Shown here: positions 39,101 through 48,130 of the stretch, one piece after another
Position numbering within the stretch: position 1 is the stretch's first letter
Layout of the letters: each line of letters starts with the position of its first letter
Assembly (NCBI RefSeq): GCF_007860075.1
Contig: NZ_SJPP01000001.1
Span: 3,817,490-3,881,489 of the forward strand
Length of the DNA: 64,000 bases
DNA from: Symmachiella macrocystis
Lineage (GTDB): Bacteria; Planctomycetota; Planctomycetia; Planctomycetales; Planctomycetaceae
Reading direction: 5' to 3'
The notes under the pieces: generated by a model
What the model saw: the letters and a program-made list of their open reading frames with translations, nothing else
Told to the model about the DNA's origin: nothing
Databases searched by the model: none
Program-made: the position numbers and the translations under genes

Positions 39101-40371
39101 AATTCCACCGTCACGGTGTCGTCGGGACGGACGGCGATTTCACTATCGGGGGTAGTGACTTTGACGCGTGGTGCGCGGTCGCGGTACACAATCACGCGGC
39201 AGGTCGGCGGGCTGTCGTTTTTCAAACCATGCTCACTGGTCAATAGCGGCGAGAGGGTGAGCGGTTTGGTCAGCAGTGTGGAAAAAACATACTTCCCCTC
39301 GCCGTTCGCCGACAACGTAGTGGACTGCTCATCTCCCAGCAGCATTTCAAACATCGATAAGGCTGTACTGGCTTGAAAGGAGACCTCCAGTCGGCTGCCT
39401 TCCAGCGCCTTGATTTTACGGGGCAGGCCCTGTTGGTGCACTGCTTCCAATTGACTGTACGCGGGCGGAGTGATGCGGAAATCAATCCCTGCGATTCGTG
39501 GACGTTCGACGACCGTGACCTTGTGCCACGCCGTTTGGCCGTCGCCGCTGCGGAAGCGGTATTCGAACGATTCTTCGACCGCCAGCACTTCATGAGTGAA
39601 AGTTGTCTGATCGCCTTTTCCAGGAGGAAACAACTCCACAGGTTCGGGGGCGTCTCCGTTGGCATAGCGCATGAACAAAAGCGCCGTGGCTTGTGGTCGG
39701 TTTTTCACGGTCGCCTGTAAGTGCAGCGGTTCGCCTTGGCCGACCAGGGTATCACCCGTGACGGTTGTGACTTCGGTCAAACTGATATTGGCCGCTGGCA
39801 TCCAAAAGCGGTGGATCAACACCGACGTCTGTTGCCAATCCATGACCATGGCCAATAACAACACAGCGGAGATTCCGCCGAGAATATAAGCGCCGTGCCG
39901 TACACCGTCTGTTTTGGCGACGGCATCTGTTGTAACCACAGCGTCCAGATCGGCCGCTTCGTGAGCGACTTTTTGGATCATCGCCTCCGCGCCGCGCATT
40001 TCCAACGGATCATCATTTTCTGAATACTCCGCGACTGTTGACCAACGTTCTTCCAGTTCCGGAATTGCCTCGTCGACCTCGCGAGCCACGTCGCCCAATT
40101 GGTACCGCGCCAGCAGCGGACGCAACCCCCAAGCAAGTATGAACACGCCGCCGGCGGACAACGAGATGACCGTCAACAGCGTACGCATGGAGGTGCTAAA
40201 CAGTGTGAACAGCCAGTCGATCAACATGGCGCCCATCATTACTGCCAGAAATCCCGCGAGCGCAGTCATCGCGCCGGCCAGAAAACGCAACTTGGTATTG
40301 CGGCCCCGGACATCGCGCAACTTTTGGCGGACGGGAGCGGGCACTTCAACAGAGCGCGTGGTCGTCGACAT
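36145..40371 (-). CDS. Giant DUF4175-like membrane protein with disordered linker
   Basis: A 1408-residue protein that ends the MoxR operon. Two N-terminal membrane helices (about 30-52 and 62-82) and a third near 155-172 (GAYILGGISAVLLLAMVMDW) precede beta-rich Ig-like sections with FRITPPAYSQLEA and DTVTVEFAAKDDFGITKAEL. Residues about 505-735 are a low-complexity Pro/Gln/Ser/Lys/Asp linker (such as KPGESQEKQPTDPSQPAAPS). The C-terminal half is long alpha-helical, probably coiled coil. The N-terminus and the extracellular strands match DUF4175-type proteins of this operon in other planctomycetes; function unknown. It may connect the MoxR/VWA machinery to the cell envelope. Confidence 0.8.
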   Translation of the reverse strand: MSTTTRSVEVPAPVRQKLRDVRGRNTKLRFLAGAMTALAGFLAVMMGAMLIDWLFTLFSTSMRTLLTVISLSAGGVFILAWGLRPLLARYQLGDVAREVDEAIPELEERWSTVAEYSENDDPLEMRGAEAMIQKVAHEAADLDAVVTTDAVAKTDGVRHGAYILGGISAVLLLAMVMDWQQTSVLIHRFWMPAANISLTEVTTVTGDTLVGQGEPLHLQATVKNRPQATALLFMRYANGDAPEPVELFPPGKGDQTTFTHEVLAVEESFEYRFRSGDGQTAWHKVTVVERPRIAGIDFRITPPAYSQLEAVHQQGLPRKIKALEGSRLEVSFQASTALSMFEMLLGDEQSTTLSANGEGKYVFSTLLTKPLTLSPLLTSEHGLKNDSPPTCRVIVYRDRAPRVKVTTPDSEIAVRPDDTVTVEFAAKDDFGITKAELVVYDGHGPDAKELKVIEIPLDDQAGAEAVTGEVALELKEFDLKHGTEISYAVRVFDTKQTMSDTRPEQETDLADAQPNQESTDTIAASETQPVDQEPQPPKTNPENQDQITSNDPTANPNTTKTDNTASETEKSAADSESESSDDAAPGASPPQDQASTKPNNDASDENDGENTGKKTGKKTENKTTGQSKPAQDSTGKQPGESQPTAKGDPAATKPGESQEKQPTDPSQPAAPSQPGDSQPNTADKPPQPGEASPAGSQNPQSPPAKPEEDEQQKPGGKLAGAPKPGDEMTRRMLDVGQRSSSKPLRLMIDEWAGSFAGQAREKLQLQIDPVLKELDEQLAAAQQRVNPLVSDSPDTNWDSGKADAAGQADGHLAAGKATILKLREKSVDTPYAFIGLQLINIGQEHVGPAREHLAAVTAEAAEARGKDLQRAQHHIRRARELLEQLTHKYEVVKLNEKLDETMAQIKKMHQFYVEGTFALLQSKKPTLNPKSRKFLEYEIDEEFRKKFQELLERKRDIQAELAKALANDPRLLRRYMAATRLQADTLRDQLTILARRQQELNKQVAAWAKLPEAERTELAKQDIRSWQVRSSTEIAAGAATMLDNYVTWIPLDLDVNEGELAKMQEAATMLATTARSLSDAAAGENAAAAREQAESLHRQLKEFQTRLPDIMNDHPEHNRLAIHVANRLAEVKKLITQTSGWVYQANTVADGLHHLAADVEQNRIAIDTAHLAVKLESLESTLAGMPDHLIQLAQDLFVTFDEYLLPDLVATQLALQQNQMPKAVEQQITVSQDFAKAEEQLDEIMDGIIKELDSAPAIAKLEGGDNLRAQTLEELLAMLEDERLAAENLGIPPRPNNINIEKDWLAPNSGQGSGGMAGMAQGQEAAKKSSKLQQELRKANRRLKQVDQAKANRKNRRDQIRWNTLASELEDKLRQGRGHTPPEQYRRAIERYFETITKEDNANGTDAP

Positions 40372-40474
40372 TGTTCGACTCCTTCAACTTCAAGCGTTGG
40401 GCTGGACGATTCATCTTAACTGTTTTCTGACGGAAACCACAACAACTTACGGGCGGGGCAACGTAAACGTAGAG

Positions 40475-43276
40475 TTAGGCCAAGCCGGTTATTTTGCGAA
40501 TTGTCCATTCCACGGCCAAGCAAATAAAGATGACCCAAAAACACAACCAACTATCCCACAATGCCTGCCGCGACGTCTCTTCGGTCACGTGCGGCGAGAG
40601 ATTGATCGTTTGCAACACTTCGCTCACCGCGGTTGGTGGGACCACCTGTCCGCCGGTCAATTCGGCGATCTGTGCTAACAAGGGGCGGTTGGAGCGGGTG
40701 TCGCCCATTTCCATGGACAATGTGGGATCAATCGAAATCAGTGTTTCAATCGGACCTTCGGCTTTTTCGGATCTCAACAGGTCCTCGACATCACTGCCGG
40801 TCACGGCCACGGCATAGGAACCGACTGCTAACCCGTCAAAGCGTCCTGTATAGCGGCCGGGGATGGTGGTGTCCTCGGTCAGCGGGACTGAAGCTGCGAC
40901 TTTGCCGTTTTGTTGTGCGCGTGCCTCAAGCTGTGCTCCGGTAATTGGAGCGCCTTTCAAATTTCGCAATTGCACAATTGCTTCGACACCCTCGCCAGTG
41001 TTGTAGGTCGATTTGTCGGTCTGAATGCGGACCGTTTTGGAACCGGTCGACAGGTCGCGGGCGATCGCCCAGCGAATGAGTTGCCCCCAAAACTGGTGGT
41101 GGTACCGATCACCATTGCGAATCCGCAATTGATAGGTCGTTGGCGCCGACAAATAAACCACCCGTCCGCGGCCCACCATTTGCCAGCACAAAAAGGCCCG
41201 TCCCGAGTCTCCACTCTCCGTCCCACCCGGCGTAACGGCGCGGATCAAGGTATGACTGGTCGGTTTGGGCTGACTGTAGTCCGACATGGAATAAACCGGC
41301 AGTGAATGCGACATCTCTTGCCAAATCCGGTCGCCACTAAAAGCGTCTTCGCCAATTTGCAGAGCGTCGGCCATTTTTCCTTCGGCCGTCAATTGCAGAT
41401 GGTAGCCATTTTTGCGATTGGCAATCACCGTTGACTCCTCGACAGGGATTAATTCTTCCAAAGGTTCTCCCCGAAAGGCGTGCGGCATTGCTTCCTGGCC
41501 GGCGATGATGACCAGCGTCCCACCTTGACGAGTCACATATTCTCGCAGCGCCTCTTGGCTATCGCGATCGAGTTGGCGGGGAGTCACATCTCCCAGAATC
41601 ACCATGCGGTAGTAGCTCCACTCCTCCACCTTGCGGGGAAATTCCGGCAGCCGCTGCAACCGCCCGGTGCCGGCAATTTCCGGCGCAAACAGCAATTGTT
41701 CGTATTCGAGACTTTTGTCGCGGGTGAACAGATTTGACAGATAGCGAAATTCCCAGCGCGGCAGATTGTCGGCCAATAAGACGCGGATCGAATCCTCAAT
41801 CGTCTCCACCTCGAAAGCTGCGTAGTTGTTGTCGTTGTTGGTTTCGTCGACGAGTGGTTTCACACGCAGCTGAAAGGCATGCCGTCCAAATTCATCCGCT
41901 ACTTTCGAAAACAACACGCGGTGGTCCGCCCGGTCCGAGGTGACGCTGATTTGTTGCTGGTCGATGACACGATCCTGATGCAACAATTCAATATCCAACG
42001 TTTCGCCTTCGCACTTATACGTGGTGACGATGGCCTCGATGGAGATCAGGTCGTCCTTGGCGACTGCCGGCGGCGCGTCAACGTGATGCACAATGACGTC
42101 CCGCAACACATCGGCCATTCCCAACGGAACAACATGCACAGGCAGTTTTCCCAAACCCGCTGCGACATTGCGGGGAGGTCGGCCTTCTACCGCGTTGTGC
42201 CGTCCGTCGGAAAAAAATACGGCCGCTGCAACATCCTCACCGGCGGCATCGCGGCTCAATTGCTCCAAACCGGCGGTGAGATTGGTGATCCGTAGCGCCG
42301 GATCATCGTTCATTTCAGCGGTTGCGGGATCCTCAGGAATCTCCCAACTCGCGTCGGAGACCGCATTGGCGGCATCGGATAACAGATACCGCCGGATGCG
42401 TACCGATTCGGAGAGCTCTTTCAACCAAGTCTCTTCGGCCGAGTTCAACAACTGCATGACTTTGTCACTGCGGCTGTAGGCCAATTCGTTTTGTACCGGG
42501 ATATTGGATTGCGAATTGAAAAACGCGTCTCCCTCCTGATCAGCCATGACCGACACTCGCTCCACGCCGCGCGTCACCCGTTCTAATCGTGGCAACATGG
42601 CATACATCTTCCCTGTGCGATCCTGTGGCACTAACGGCGACGATTGTAGCTCCTCCGAAAGCGTGCCCAATTCGGGGATCAGCACGCCGATGTCTTTAAG
42701 TTGATCTTGTACGATTGCGGTAAATCGCGAACTGGCGGGAAGATCTTGGATTGTGTCCAGATATTCTTGCAGACGTTGCGCAGAGCGATGGGACGCAGCC
42801 ACCGCACGGCCGAGGGAATTGTCCTGGACGCCCCGTTCGAGAGCATCGGTGGCACTGCGAAAATGTCGTTCGGCGGCAATGGCGGAAATCCGCGCTCGGT
42901 CACACGCCTCTAAGGGATGCAATGCGGCGCTCTTGCGGCGAGCCAAGGCCCACCGCCAATCCTCCAAGGCGCGCGGAGCATCGACCACTTCCATACTGCC
43001 GCTATTGTCGGCGAAGATGGCGATCGTGCGGGGAGTCGAATGCTGTTTGATCGTCACATGCGTCGGCCCCAACAACATCCACAACACGACCCCCAACATG
43101 GCCGCTCGCAACACCCAAAACAGGGGGATCAACCACCGTCGCGTTAATCGCCCTTCGCGCCACAATGTCCAACCAAACAGTGCCGCCAAGACGGCCGCCA
43201 ACAGCACCGCTTGTGTGACGGATATTGGGCCTTCAAAGGCAAATTTCTCAATCGTTTCGGTTTGCGGCGCTGTCAT
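40475..43276 (-). CDS. Large membrane protein with VWA domain
   Basis: A 933-residue protein with two N-terminal membrane helices (about 20-38 and 52-69). A von Willebrand A-like fold follows, beginning IAIFADNSGSMEVVDAP, with the metal-site D-N-S-G-S. A C-terminal membrane helix (DSWLCFWVIFICLAVEWTI) closes the chain. The middle has a DUF1355/glutamine-amidotransferase-like section (IRVLLADNLPRWEFRYLSNL, YVTRQGGTLVIIAGQE). It is the fourth gene of the minus-strand MoxR operon. In other bacteria VWA proteins of such operons work with MoxR AAA+ chaperones to assemble or stabilise envelope or metal-enzyme complexes; the client here is unknown. Confidence 0.85.
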   Translation of the reverse strand: MTAPQTETIEKFAFEGPISVTQAVLLAAVLAALFGWTLWREGRLTRRWLIPLFWVLRAAMLGVVLWMLLGPTHVTIKQHSTPRTIAIFADNSGSMEVVDAPRALEDWRWALARRKSAALHPLEACDRARISAIAAERHFRSATDALERGVQDNSLGRAVAASHRSAQRLQEYLDTIQDLPASSRFTAIVQDQLKDIGVLIPELGTLSEELQSSPLVPQDRTGKMYAMLPRLERVTRGVERVSVMADQEGDAFFNSQSNIPVQNELAYSRSDKVMQLLNSAEETWLKELSESVRIRRYLLSDAANAVSDASWEIPEDPATAEMNDDPALRITNLTAGLEQLSRDAAGEDVAAAVFFSDGRHNAVEGRPPRNVAAGLGKLPVHVVPLGMADVLRDVIVHHVDAPPAVAKDDLISIEAIVTTYKCEGETLDIELLHQDRVIDQQQISVTSDRADHRVLFSKVADEFGRHAFQLRVKPLVDETNNDNNYAAFEVETIEDSIRVLLADNLPRWEFRYLSNLFTRDKSLEYEQLLFAPEIAGTGRLQRLPEFPRKVEEWSYYRMVILGDVTPRQLDRDSQEALREYVTRQGGTLVIIAGQEAMPHAFRGEPLEELIPVEESTVIANRKNGYHLQLTAEGKMADALQIGEDAFSGDRIWQEMSHSLPVYSMSDYSQPKPTSHTLIRAVTPGGTESGDSGRAFLCWQMVGRGRVVYLSAPTTYQLRIRNGDRYHHQFWGQLIRWAIARDLSTGSKTVRIQTDKSTYNTGEGVEAIVQLRNLKGAPITGAQLEARAQQNGKVAASVPLTEDTTIPGRYTGRFDGLAVGSYAVAVTGSDVEDLLRSEKAEGPIETLISIDPTLSMEMGDTRSNRPLLAQIAELTGGQVVPPTAVSEVLQTINLSPHVTEETSRQALWDSWLCFWVIFICLAVEWTIRKITGLA

Positions 43277-43342
43277 TATGTTTTATGAATTCGAGAGAAA
43301 ACGTGAACCAGTCCGCCTACGGTATTGCGGGGTGGAACTTCA

Positions 43343-45565
43343 TCACACGGTCGGCGCCGCACGGTATGCGTACCGCCGGTTGGTCGACCAAGCGGAAATC
43401 AACATCTCCACAACGATGAACAGCAAAAACGCCGTCAACAACAGACTCCAAATCGGCTCACGGCGGATTTCCACAGTCTGCCCCGCCGGCACCGATAATA
43501 ACTCCTCGGTAAATCGTAGTCCGCCCGCTTGGGCCAAGAGTGCGTGTTGTGGTTCGTCCAGTAGCGTCAAATCCGATTCAGCGGCATCTCGTTGAACATA
43601 AAAAGGCACTAGGACTTCGGAATTGGCCCCGGGATTAACCGTTAGCAAGTAATTGCCCGGCAGAAAGGCGCGGTGATATTCGAAAACTTCATGGCGGTCG
43701 GTCAATTCGGGTAACAACTCGATCGGCTCACCGACCGGCGGCTGCAGTAACGCCGTCGATTCCTTTTGCCCGACATCCTGAGAAAACAGGAGCGGTTCGC
43801 CCGGCTGCAGATTGCGTTTGGCGACCGCCGGTTCGGAGAGGTACCACAGCCATTCGTGCACCATCGGCACATAGACTTGGCACAACGGCAGATTGCTCCA
43901 ACTCAACCCGACCGGCATGCACTGGGCGATCACACGCCCCTCGCCTGAGTATTTTTCGGCCGCCAAAATCGCTCCACGGTCGGAACGCAATAACACCGAG
44001 ATTCCACTGTCGGATCCCGGATTGCGAAATTGGTGGCGGCGATAGATTTTGACTTCGTCGACATCCAATCGCTGCGTATCGCCCAACAATTCCGTAGCGA
44101 CATGCTCAGCTTCGGGGGGATGGACCATGTCAAATTTGTCGCGATTGTTCGCATCGCCCGTCGGCTCTTCTAGCAGTAACGGCGCGACGCCTTGGCCCTC
44201 CTGATACAGCAGAGTATTGTAGGTCTCCGCATCGGCCTGTTCACCGAGCGCGATCCACAACCCGCCGCCGCTGCGCACATAGTCCGACAACTGTTCGGTG
44301 GTCTCGTCGGACAATTGTGGGACATCGGCCATCACGACCGCGTAATAATCGCTCAATCTCAACGATTCTAATTCGTCGAATTGGGCAACGGTTGGTTGGA
44401 AGACGGAAATCGCCTGCTCATCGTCGTCGTCAATCGATTGAACTTGGCCCAGAGCCGCCAGCAAATAACTCGATTCGCTGCGGCCGTTGATCTCGTCGTC
44501 TTGCGGCCGCAGAATCAACAACGGCACTCGCTCGACCGCCTCGACCACCAGCGAGCCGACGTTATCGGCGTTCAAGTTGTCGCTGCCGTCGATGCGACAT
44601 TGAATGGAACTGACGCCGGCCTCTTCGATCTCGTGTTGGAAAGGAATCGTGACCGACTGACCGGGCGCGAGCGGCTCAATGGAGGAGACGCCCAATGGCT
44701 CGCCGTCGGACTCCCAATTCAGCAACATAGCCGCAGTCGGTTGCGGACCACGATTGGTCAGCACCGCCCGTACGGTGAATTCGTCCTCGACGCCGACTAA
44801 TTTTCTTGAGGTTTGTAACTGGTCCACCGAAATGTTCGTCCATTCGGTATCAACATCCGCCAATTCCAACACGTTCACCACCGTGGGAATCGCGGTTTGC
44901 TCGATGAGTCGTTCTACGCCGGTCCAAGCGGCCGTTGCGTCGCTTTGCCAACCATGCCGACTACCGTCGGTCAAGACGGCGATGGTTCGCGAAGTCGCAC
45001 TGCTCGCCGGCACAGCATCAGCGGCCATTTGAACCGCGGAAAACAGATCGGCTGTGGCTAACGTAGGCTCCAATTCAGAGAGTGCATGCTTGAGTTGGTC
45101 GGTCGTAGCGGAATCAACCACCGCGGCGGAGGAGGTCAACCAGTGCGGACGATTTCCCGCAAGCAACACCCGCACTGAATCTCCGTCGCTCAGTTCGGCC
45201 AACAGGTCATTCGCCCGTTCAATCGCCCGGTCGAACACAGTTCCCTGGTCGAGTTCTCGCGACATTGACAGCGACGTATCGATGACAATCACCACATCCC
45301 GCCCCGCTGTACTGCCGAACCATTGGGATTGCACCATCGGTTGGGCGAGCGCCGCCACGATCATCAAGATCGCCAGCGCCCGCAACAGCATGAGGATCAA
45401 GTCATCGACTCGCATGATCCGCCGCTTTTTTGTGAGGCTGTCGGACAAAAACTGCATGGCCCCCCACTGCACGACTTCGCGGCGGCGGCGATTGAACAGA
45501 TGGATCAACACCGGAACCGCGACCAACGGCAACGCCCACAGAAATATGCCACTCAGAAAACTCAT
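43343..45565 (-). CDS. BatA-like aerotolerance protein with VWA domain
   Basis: A 740-residue membrane protein. It begins with the BatA N-terminal domain (FLWALPLVAVPVLIHLFNRR, then REVVQWGAMQFLSDS) and a second hydrophobic helix (MLLRALAILMIVAALAQP). A von Willebrand A domain carries the metal site D-T-S-L-S in VVIVIDTSLSMSRELDQG. The remaining 450 residues are beta-rich extracytoplasmic domains and a last membrane helix (PIWSLLLTAFLLFIVVEMLI). In the MoxR-Bat operon the Bat proteins are thought to form a membrane complex that aids oxidative-stress tolerance or cofactor insertion. Spacing to the neighbours is 65-66 bp, supporting one operon. Confidence 0.9.
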   Translation of the reverse strand: MSFLSGIFLWALPLVAVPVLIHLFNRRRREVVQWGAMQFLSDSLTKKRRIMRVDDLILMLLRALAILMIVAALAQPMVQSQWFGSTAGRDVVIVIDTSLSMSRELDQGTVFDRAIERANDLLAELSDGDSVRVLLAGNRPHWLTSSAAVVDSATTDQLKHALSELEPTLATADLFSAVQMAADAVPASSATSRTIAVLTDGSRHGWQSDATAAWTGVERLIEQTAIPTVVNVLELADVDTEWTNISVDQLQTSRKLVGVEDEFTVRAVLTNRGPQPTAAMLLNWESDGEPLGVSSIEPLAPGQSVTIPFQHEIEEAGVSSIQCRIDGSDNLNADNVGSLVVEAVERVPLLILRPQDDEINGRSESSYLLAALGQVQSIDDDDEQAISVFQPTVAQFDELESLRLSDYYAVVMADVPQLSDETTEQLSDYVRSGGGLWIALGEQADAETYNTLLYQEGQGVAPLLLEEPTGDANNRDKFDMVHPPEAEHVATELLGDTQRLDVDEVKIYRRHQFRNPGSDSGISVLLRSDRGAILAAEKYSGEGRVIAQCMPVGLSWSNLPLCQVYVPMVHEWLWYLSEPAVAKRNLQPGEPLLFSQDVGQKESTALLQPPVGEPIELLPELTDRHEVFEYHRAFLPGNYLLTVNPGANSEVLVPFYVQRDAAESDLTLLDEPQHALLAQAGGLRFTEELLSVPAGQTVEIRREPIWSLLLTAFLLFIVVEMLISAWSTNRRYAYRAAPTV

Positions 45566-45630
45566 AATCTTGTTGTGCTCTGCATGCCGATTTTTAATTC
45601 AATTGTTTTGGAATCGATCGGTTGGGCGAA

Positions 45631-46542
45631 TTATTTCTTGATCCGGGCCGCACGGCGGTTGAGGTAATACGCCAACGTGTCTCCCAGATTGTCTTCCGTC
45701 GAGAGCGGCACGTAATCACACGCCAGCCGCGCGCAGCTTTCTTGCAGATCCTCTAAGTAGACCCGCATCCGCTCCAAATAGGCCTTCCGGACGGAGGGGG
45801 GATCGAGATCGATCCGCAGGCCGTCTTCTTCGAAACACTCAAACTGCGAAAAACGATCAAACGGAAACGTCCGTTCCTCGGGGGCCAGCACGTGAAAGAT
45901 TAACACCTCATGCCCCCGCAACCGCAGGTGGTGGATCGCCTTTTTTAACGGTTCCAATTCCCCAAAACAGTCGGAGAAAATCACGATCAGACCGCGGCGT
46001 TTGATACGGCGGGCGACTTCCTGCAGGTTCCCCGCCAACGAGGTCATGCCCCCCGCCTCGTTCCTGCGCAAAGCATCGAGAATCGCCTGCAAATGATGTG
46101 CGTGCGCTCGCGGAGGAATATATTGCCGCATCTTTTGATCAATCAAGGCAATCCCAACCGCGTCGCGCTGCCGTAACATCAGTCGAGACAAACAGGCGCA
46201 TGCCATTCGCGCGTAGTCCAGTTTCGAGACCGTTGAATGCCCGTATTGCATCGACCCACTGGCGTCGACCACCATCACCGCTTGCAGATTCGTCTCTTCT
46301 TCGAATTGCTTAATGTAATAGCGATCGCTCTTGGCATAGACCCGCCAATCGATCAGGCGGATTTCATCGCCGGCGGAATAGGCGCGGTGCTCGGCAAATT
46401 CGAAACAGCCCCCTTTGAGCGTCGAACGATGCAACCCAGACAAGACGCCATCGACGACATTCGTCGACAACAATTCCAAGTTCCCGACCTTGCCCAAGGC
46501 TTCGGAATCCAAAAGCTCAATACCGTTCGGCGCGGTTGACAT
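45631..46542 (-). CDS. DUF58 (VWA-like) protein of MoxR operon
   Basis: A 303-residue cytosolic DUF58 protein. The diagnostic DUF58 block is present (YSAGDEIRLIDWRVYAKSDR, preceded by GGCFEFAEHR), followed by a VWA-like fold with D-A-S-G-S in AVMVVDASGSMQYGHST. Such proteins are the constant partner of MoxR ATPases and are thought to be part of the substrate adaptor. It is the second gene of the operon, 84 bp after moxR. Length and motifs are complete, so it should be functional. Confidence 0.93.
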   Translation of the reverse strand: MSTAPNGIELLDSEALGKVGNLELLSTNVVDGVLSGLHRSTLKGGCFEFAEHRAYSAGDEIRLIDWRVYAKSDRYYIKQFEEETNLQAVMVVDASGSMQYGHSTVSKLDYARMACACLSRLMLRQRDAVGIALIDQKMRQYIPPRAHAHHLQAILDALRRNEAGGMTSLAGNLQEVARRIKRRGLIVIFSDCFGELEPLKKAIHHLRLRGHEVLIFHVLAPEERTFPFDRFSQFECFEEDGLRIDLDPPSVRKAYLERMRVYLEDLQESCARLACDYVPLSTEDNLGDTLAYYLNRRAARIKK

Positions 46543-46626
46543 AAGGGGATAGGCTTTAGACTGTAGGAAAAATGATCACCGTCTCACTATATTCTCTGGC
46601 CACTAACCACCGGCCACTATCGCCAA

Positions 46627-47694
46627 CTACCTCCCCGCCACGGCAGCACCTGAACGTTCTTGCCGTGCCTGCGGCGGCTTCAATTGTGCGATCAGTTTGC
46701 GAATGATATCGTCGGTCGAAACGCCCGCTGCTTCGGCGTTGAAGGTGGGAATGATCCGGTGCCGCAATACTGGCAGTGCCACGTGGGCGACATCCGAGGC
46801 GGTCGCGTGATAGCGTTTGTGCAGAATCGCCCGCGCTTTGGCGGCCATTAAGAGGAAAATACTGGCCCGCGGTCCGGCGCCCCATTGCACCATGTCTTGC
46901 AGGTCATCGGGAAGTTTCCCTTCCTCGGGCCGCGTCATTCGCGCCAGCGTGACGGCGAACTTATAAACATGGTCCGCCACCGGCACTTTGCGAACCACGT
47001 TTTGCATCTGAATCAATTGCTCGGCGGTCAGCACCGGTTGGGTCTCGGCGGCGTATTCGGTCGTCGCTCGTTTGCAGATTTCGACTTCGTTTTCGAAGGA
47101 GGGATAACCCAGCTGAATCTTAAAAATGAAGCGGTCCAACTGTGCTTCGGGCAGCGTGTAGGTCCCTTCTTGCTCGATGGGGTTTTGTGTGGCCAACACG
47201 AAGAAGGGGTCGGGGAGCGGATAGGTGTCGCCACCGATGGTCAATTGCCGTTCCTGCATCGCCTCCAACAGGGCACTTTGTGTCTTGGGCGGGGTGCGGT
47301 TGATTTCGTCGGCCAGAATGATGTTGCCGAACAACGGACCTTTGATGAATCGAAACACCCGTTTGCCGGTCGTGTGGTCCTCTTCCAACACGTCGGTCCC
47401 GGTGATGTCGGCCGGCATCAGGTCGGGTGTGAATTGAATGCGGCGAAATGAGAGGTGCAACAGCGACGAGAGCGTCGAGACCAACATCGTTTTCGCTAAT
47501 CCCGGCATACCCTGCAAAATGCAATGACTGCGACACAGGATCGCGATCATCGTTTGCTCGACCACATCCTCCAACCCAACGATCACGCCTCCCATTTGTC
47601 CGCAGATGTGTTGGTACTGCGCATTCAATTGGTCGACGGCTTGGATTTCCTCCGGCGACGCGGAAACATCCGGGGTTTCATTCGCTGCGGTCAT
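46627..47694 (-). CDS. MoxR-family AAA+ ATPase
   Basis: A 355-residue chaperone-like ATPase. The Walker A loop is G62-M-P-G-L-A-K-T69, typical of MoxR rather than the general GxxGxGKT; Walker B is IILADE (125-130) followed by INRTPPKTQSALLEAMQE. Sensor 1 is ATQNPIEQEGTYTLPEAQLD, with the arginine finger in QLDRFIF. A C-terminal helical AAA_lid ends the protein. MoxR ATPases remodel or activate VWA-containing partner complexes. This gene begins the operon (MoxR, DUF58, BatA-like, VWA, DUF4175-like), all on the minus strand with gaps of 65-103 bp. No convincing promoter was picked out upstream. Confidence 0.95.
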   Translation of the reverse strand: MTAANETPDVSASPEEIQAVDQLNAQYQHICGQMGGVIVGLEDVVEQTMIAILCRSHCILQGMPGLAKTMLVSTLSSLLHLSFRRIQFTPDLMPADITGTDVLEEDHTTGKRVFRFIKGPLFGNIILADEINRTPPKTQSALLEAMQERQLTIGGDTYPLPDPFFVLATQNPIEQEGTYTLPEAQLDRFIFKIQLGYPSFENEVEICKRATTEYAAETQPVLTAEQLIQMQNVVRKVPVADHVYKFAVTLARMTRPEEGKLPDDLQDMVQWGAGPRASIFLLMAAKARAILHKRYHATASDVAHVALPVLRHRIIPTFNAEAAGVSTDDIIRKLIAQLKPPQARQERSGAAVAGR

Positions 47695-48130
47695 GAGCGG
47701 CCTCTATAAGAAATTACAGGAGGGGTGTTTTAAGGATTCTAAATTCGGATCACTCAAGAACTAAGATTCTTGTCGTTCGCGAATTGTCTAACTTTCTTCG
47801 ACGGACTTAGGGAAAACCATAGGTTTAGCGGTATTTGCGAAGCGGTCTGTGAGAAACCGGACCGTGAGAATTCGAGCGCAAGAGCGGAGAGGCACTAAGA
47901 GATCGATTGCTGACCGAGCTGAAAGTGCAACGGTTTGCAGGCCAAACAGAAATCATGACGAGCACCTCATGAAAGGACGGGATGTCGAGTGGCAAACTCC
48001 TGCACGCACTGATCCAGCGCATCGCACCAATTACGTGAAGGCTTACACCTGAACGCCATCGTACCGAACTTTTTCACGCAGTCAAGTTTTTTCACGCCGT
48101 CAGGCTTTTGCCTGGAATCGACCGTTGGTC
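47695..48130. other. 436-bp intergenic region
   Basis: No gene is supported. Near its end are two similar short runs, TTTTTCACGCAGTCAAG and TTTTTTCACGCCGTCAGG (48068-48105), a small direct repeat of unknown meaning. The promoter of the MoxR operon should lie in the left part. Confidence 0.4.

Noticed and set aside
48068-48105. Two TTTTTCACGC-type direct repeats, considered as a CRISPR or iteron remnant
   Set aside because: Only two imperfect copies with almost no spacer; no cas gene or replication initiator is nearby.
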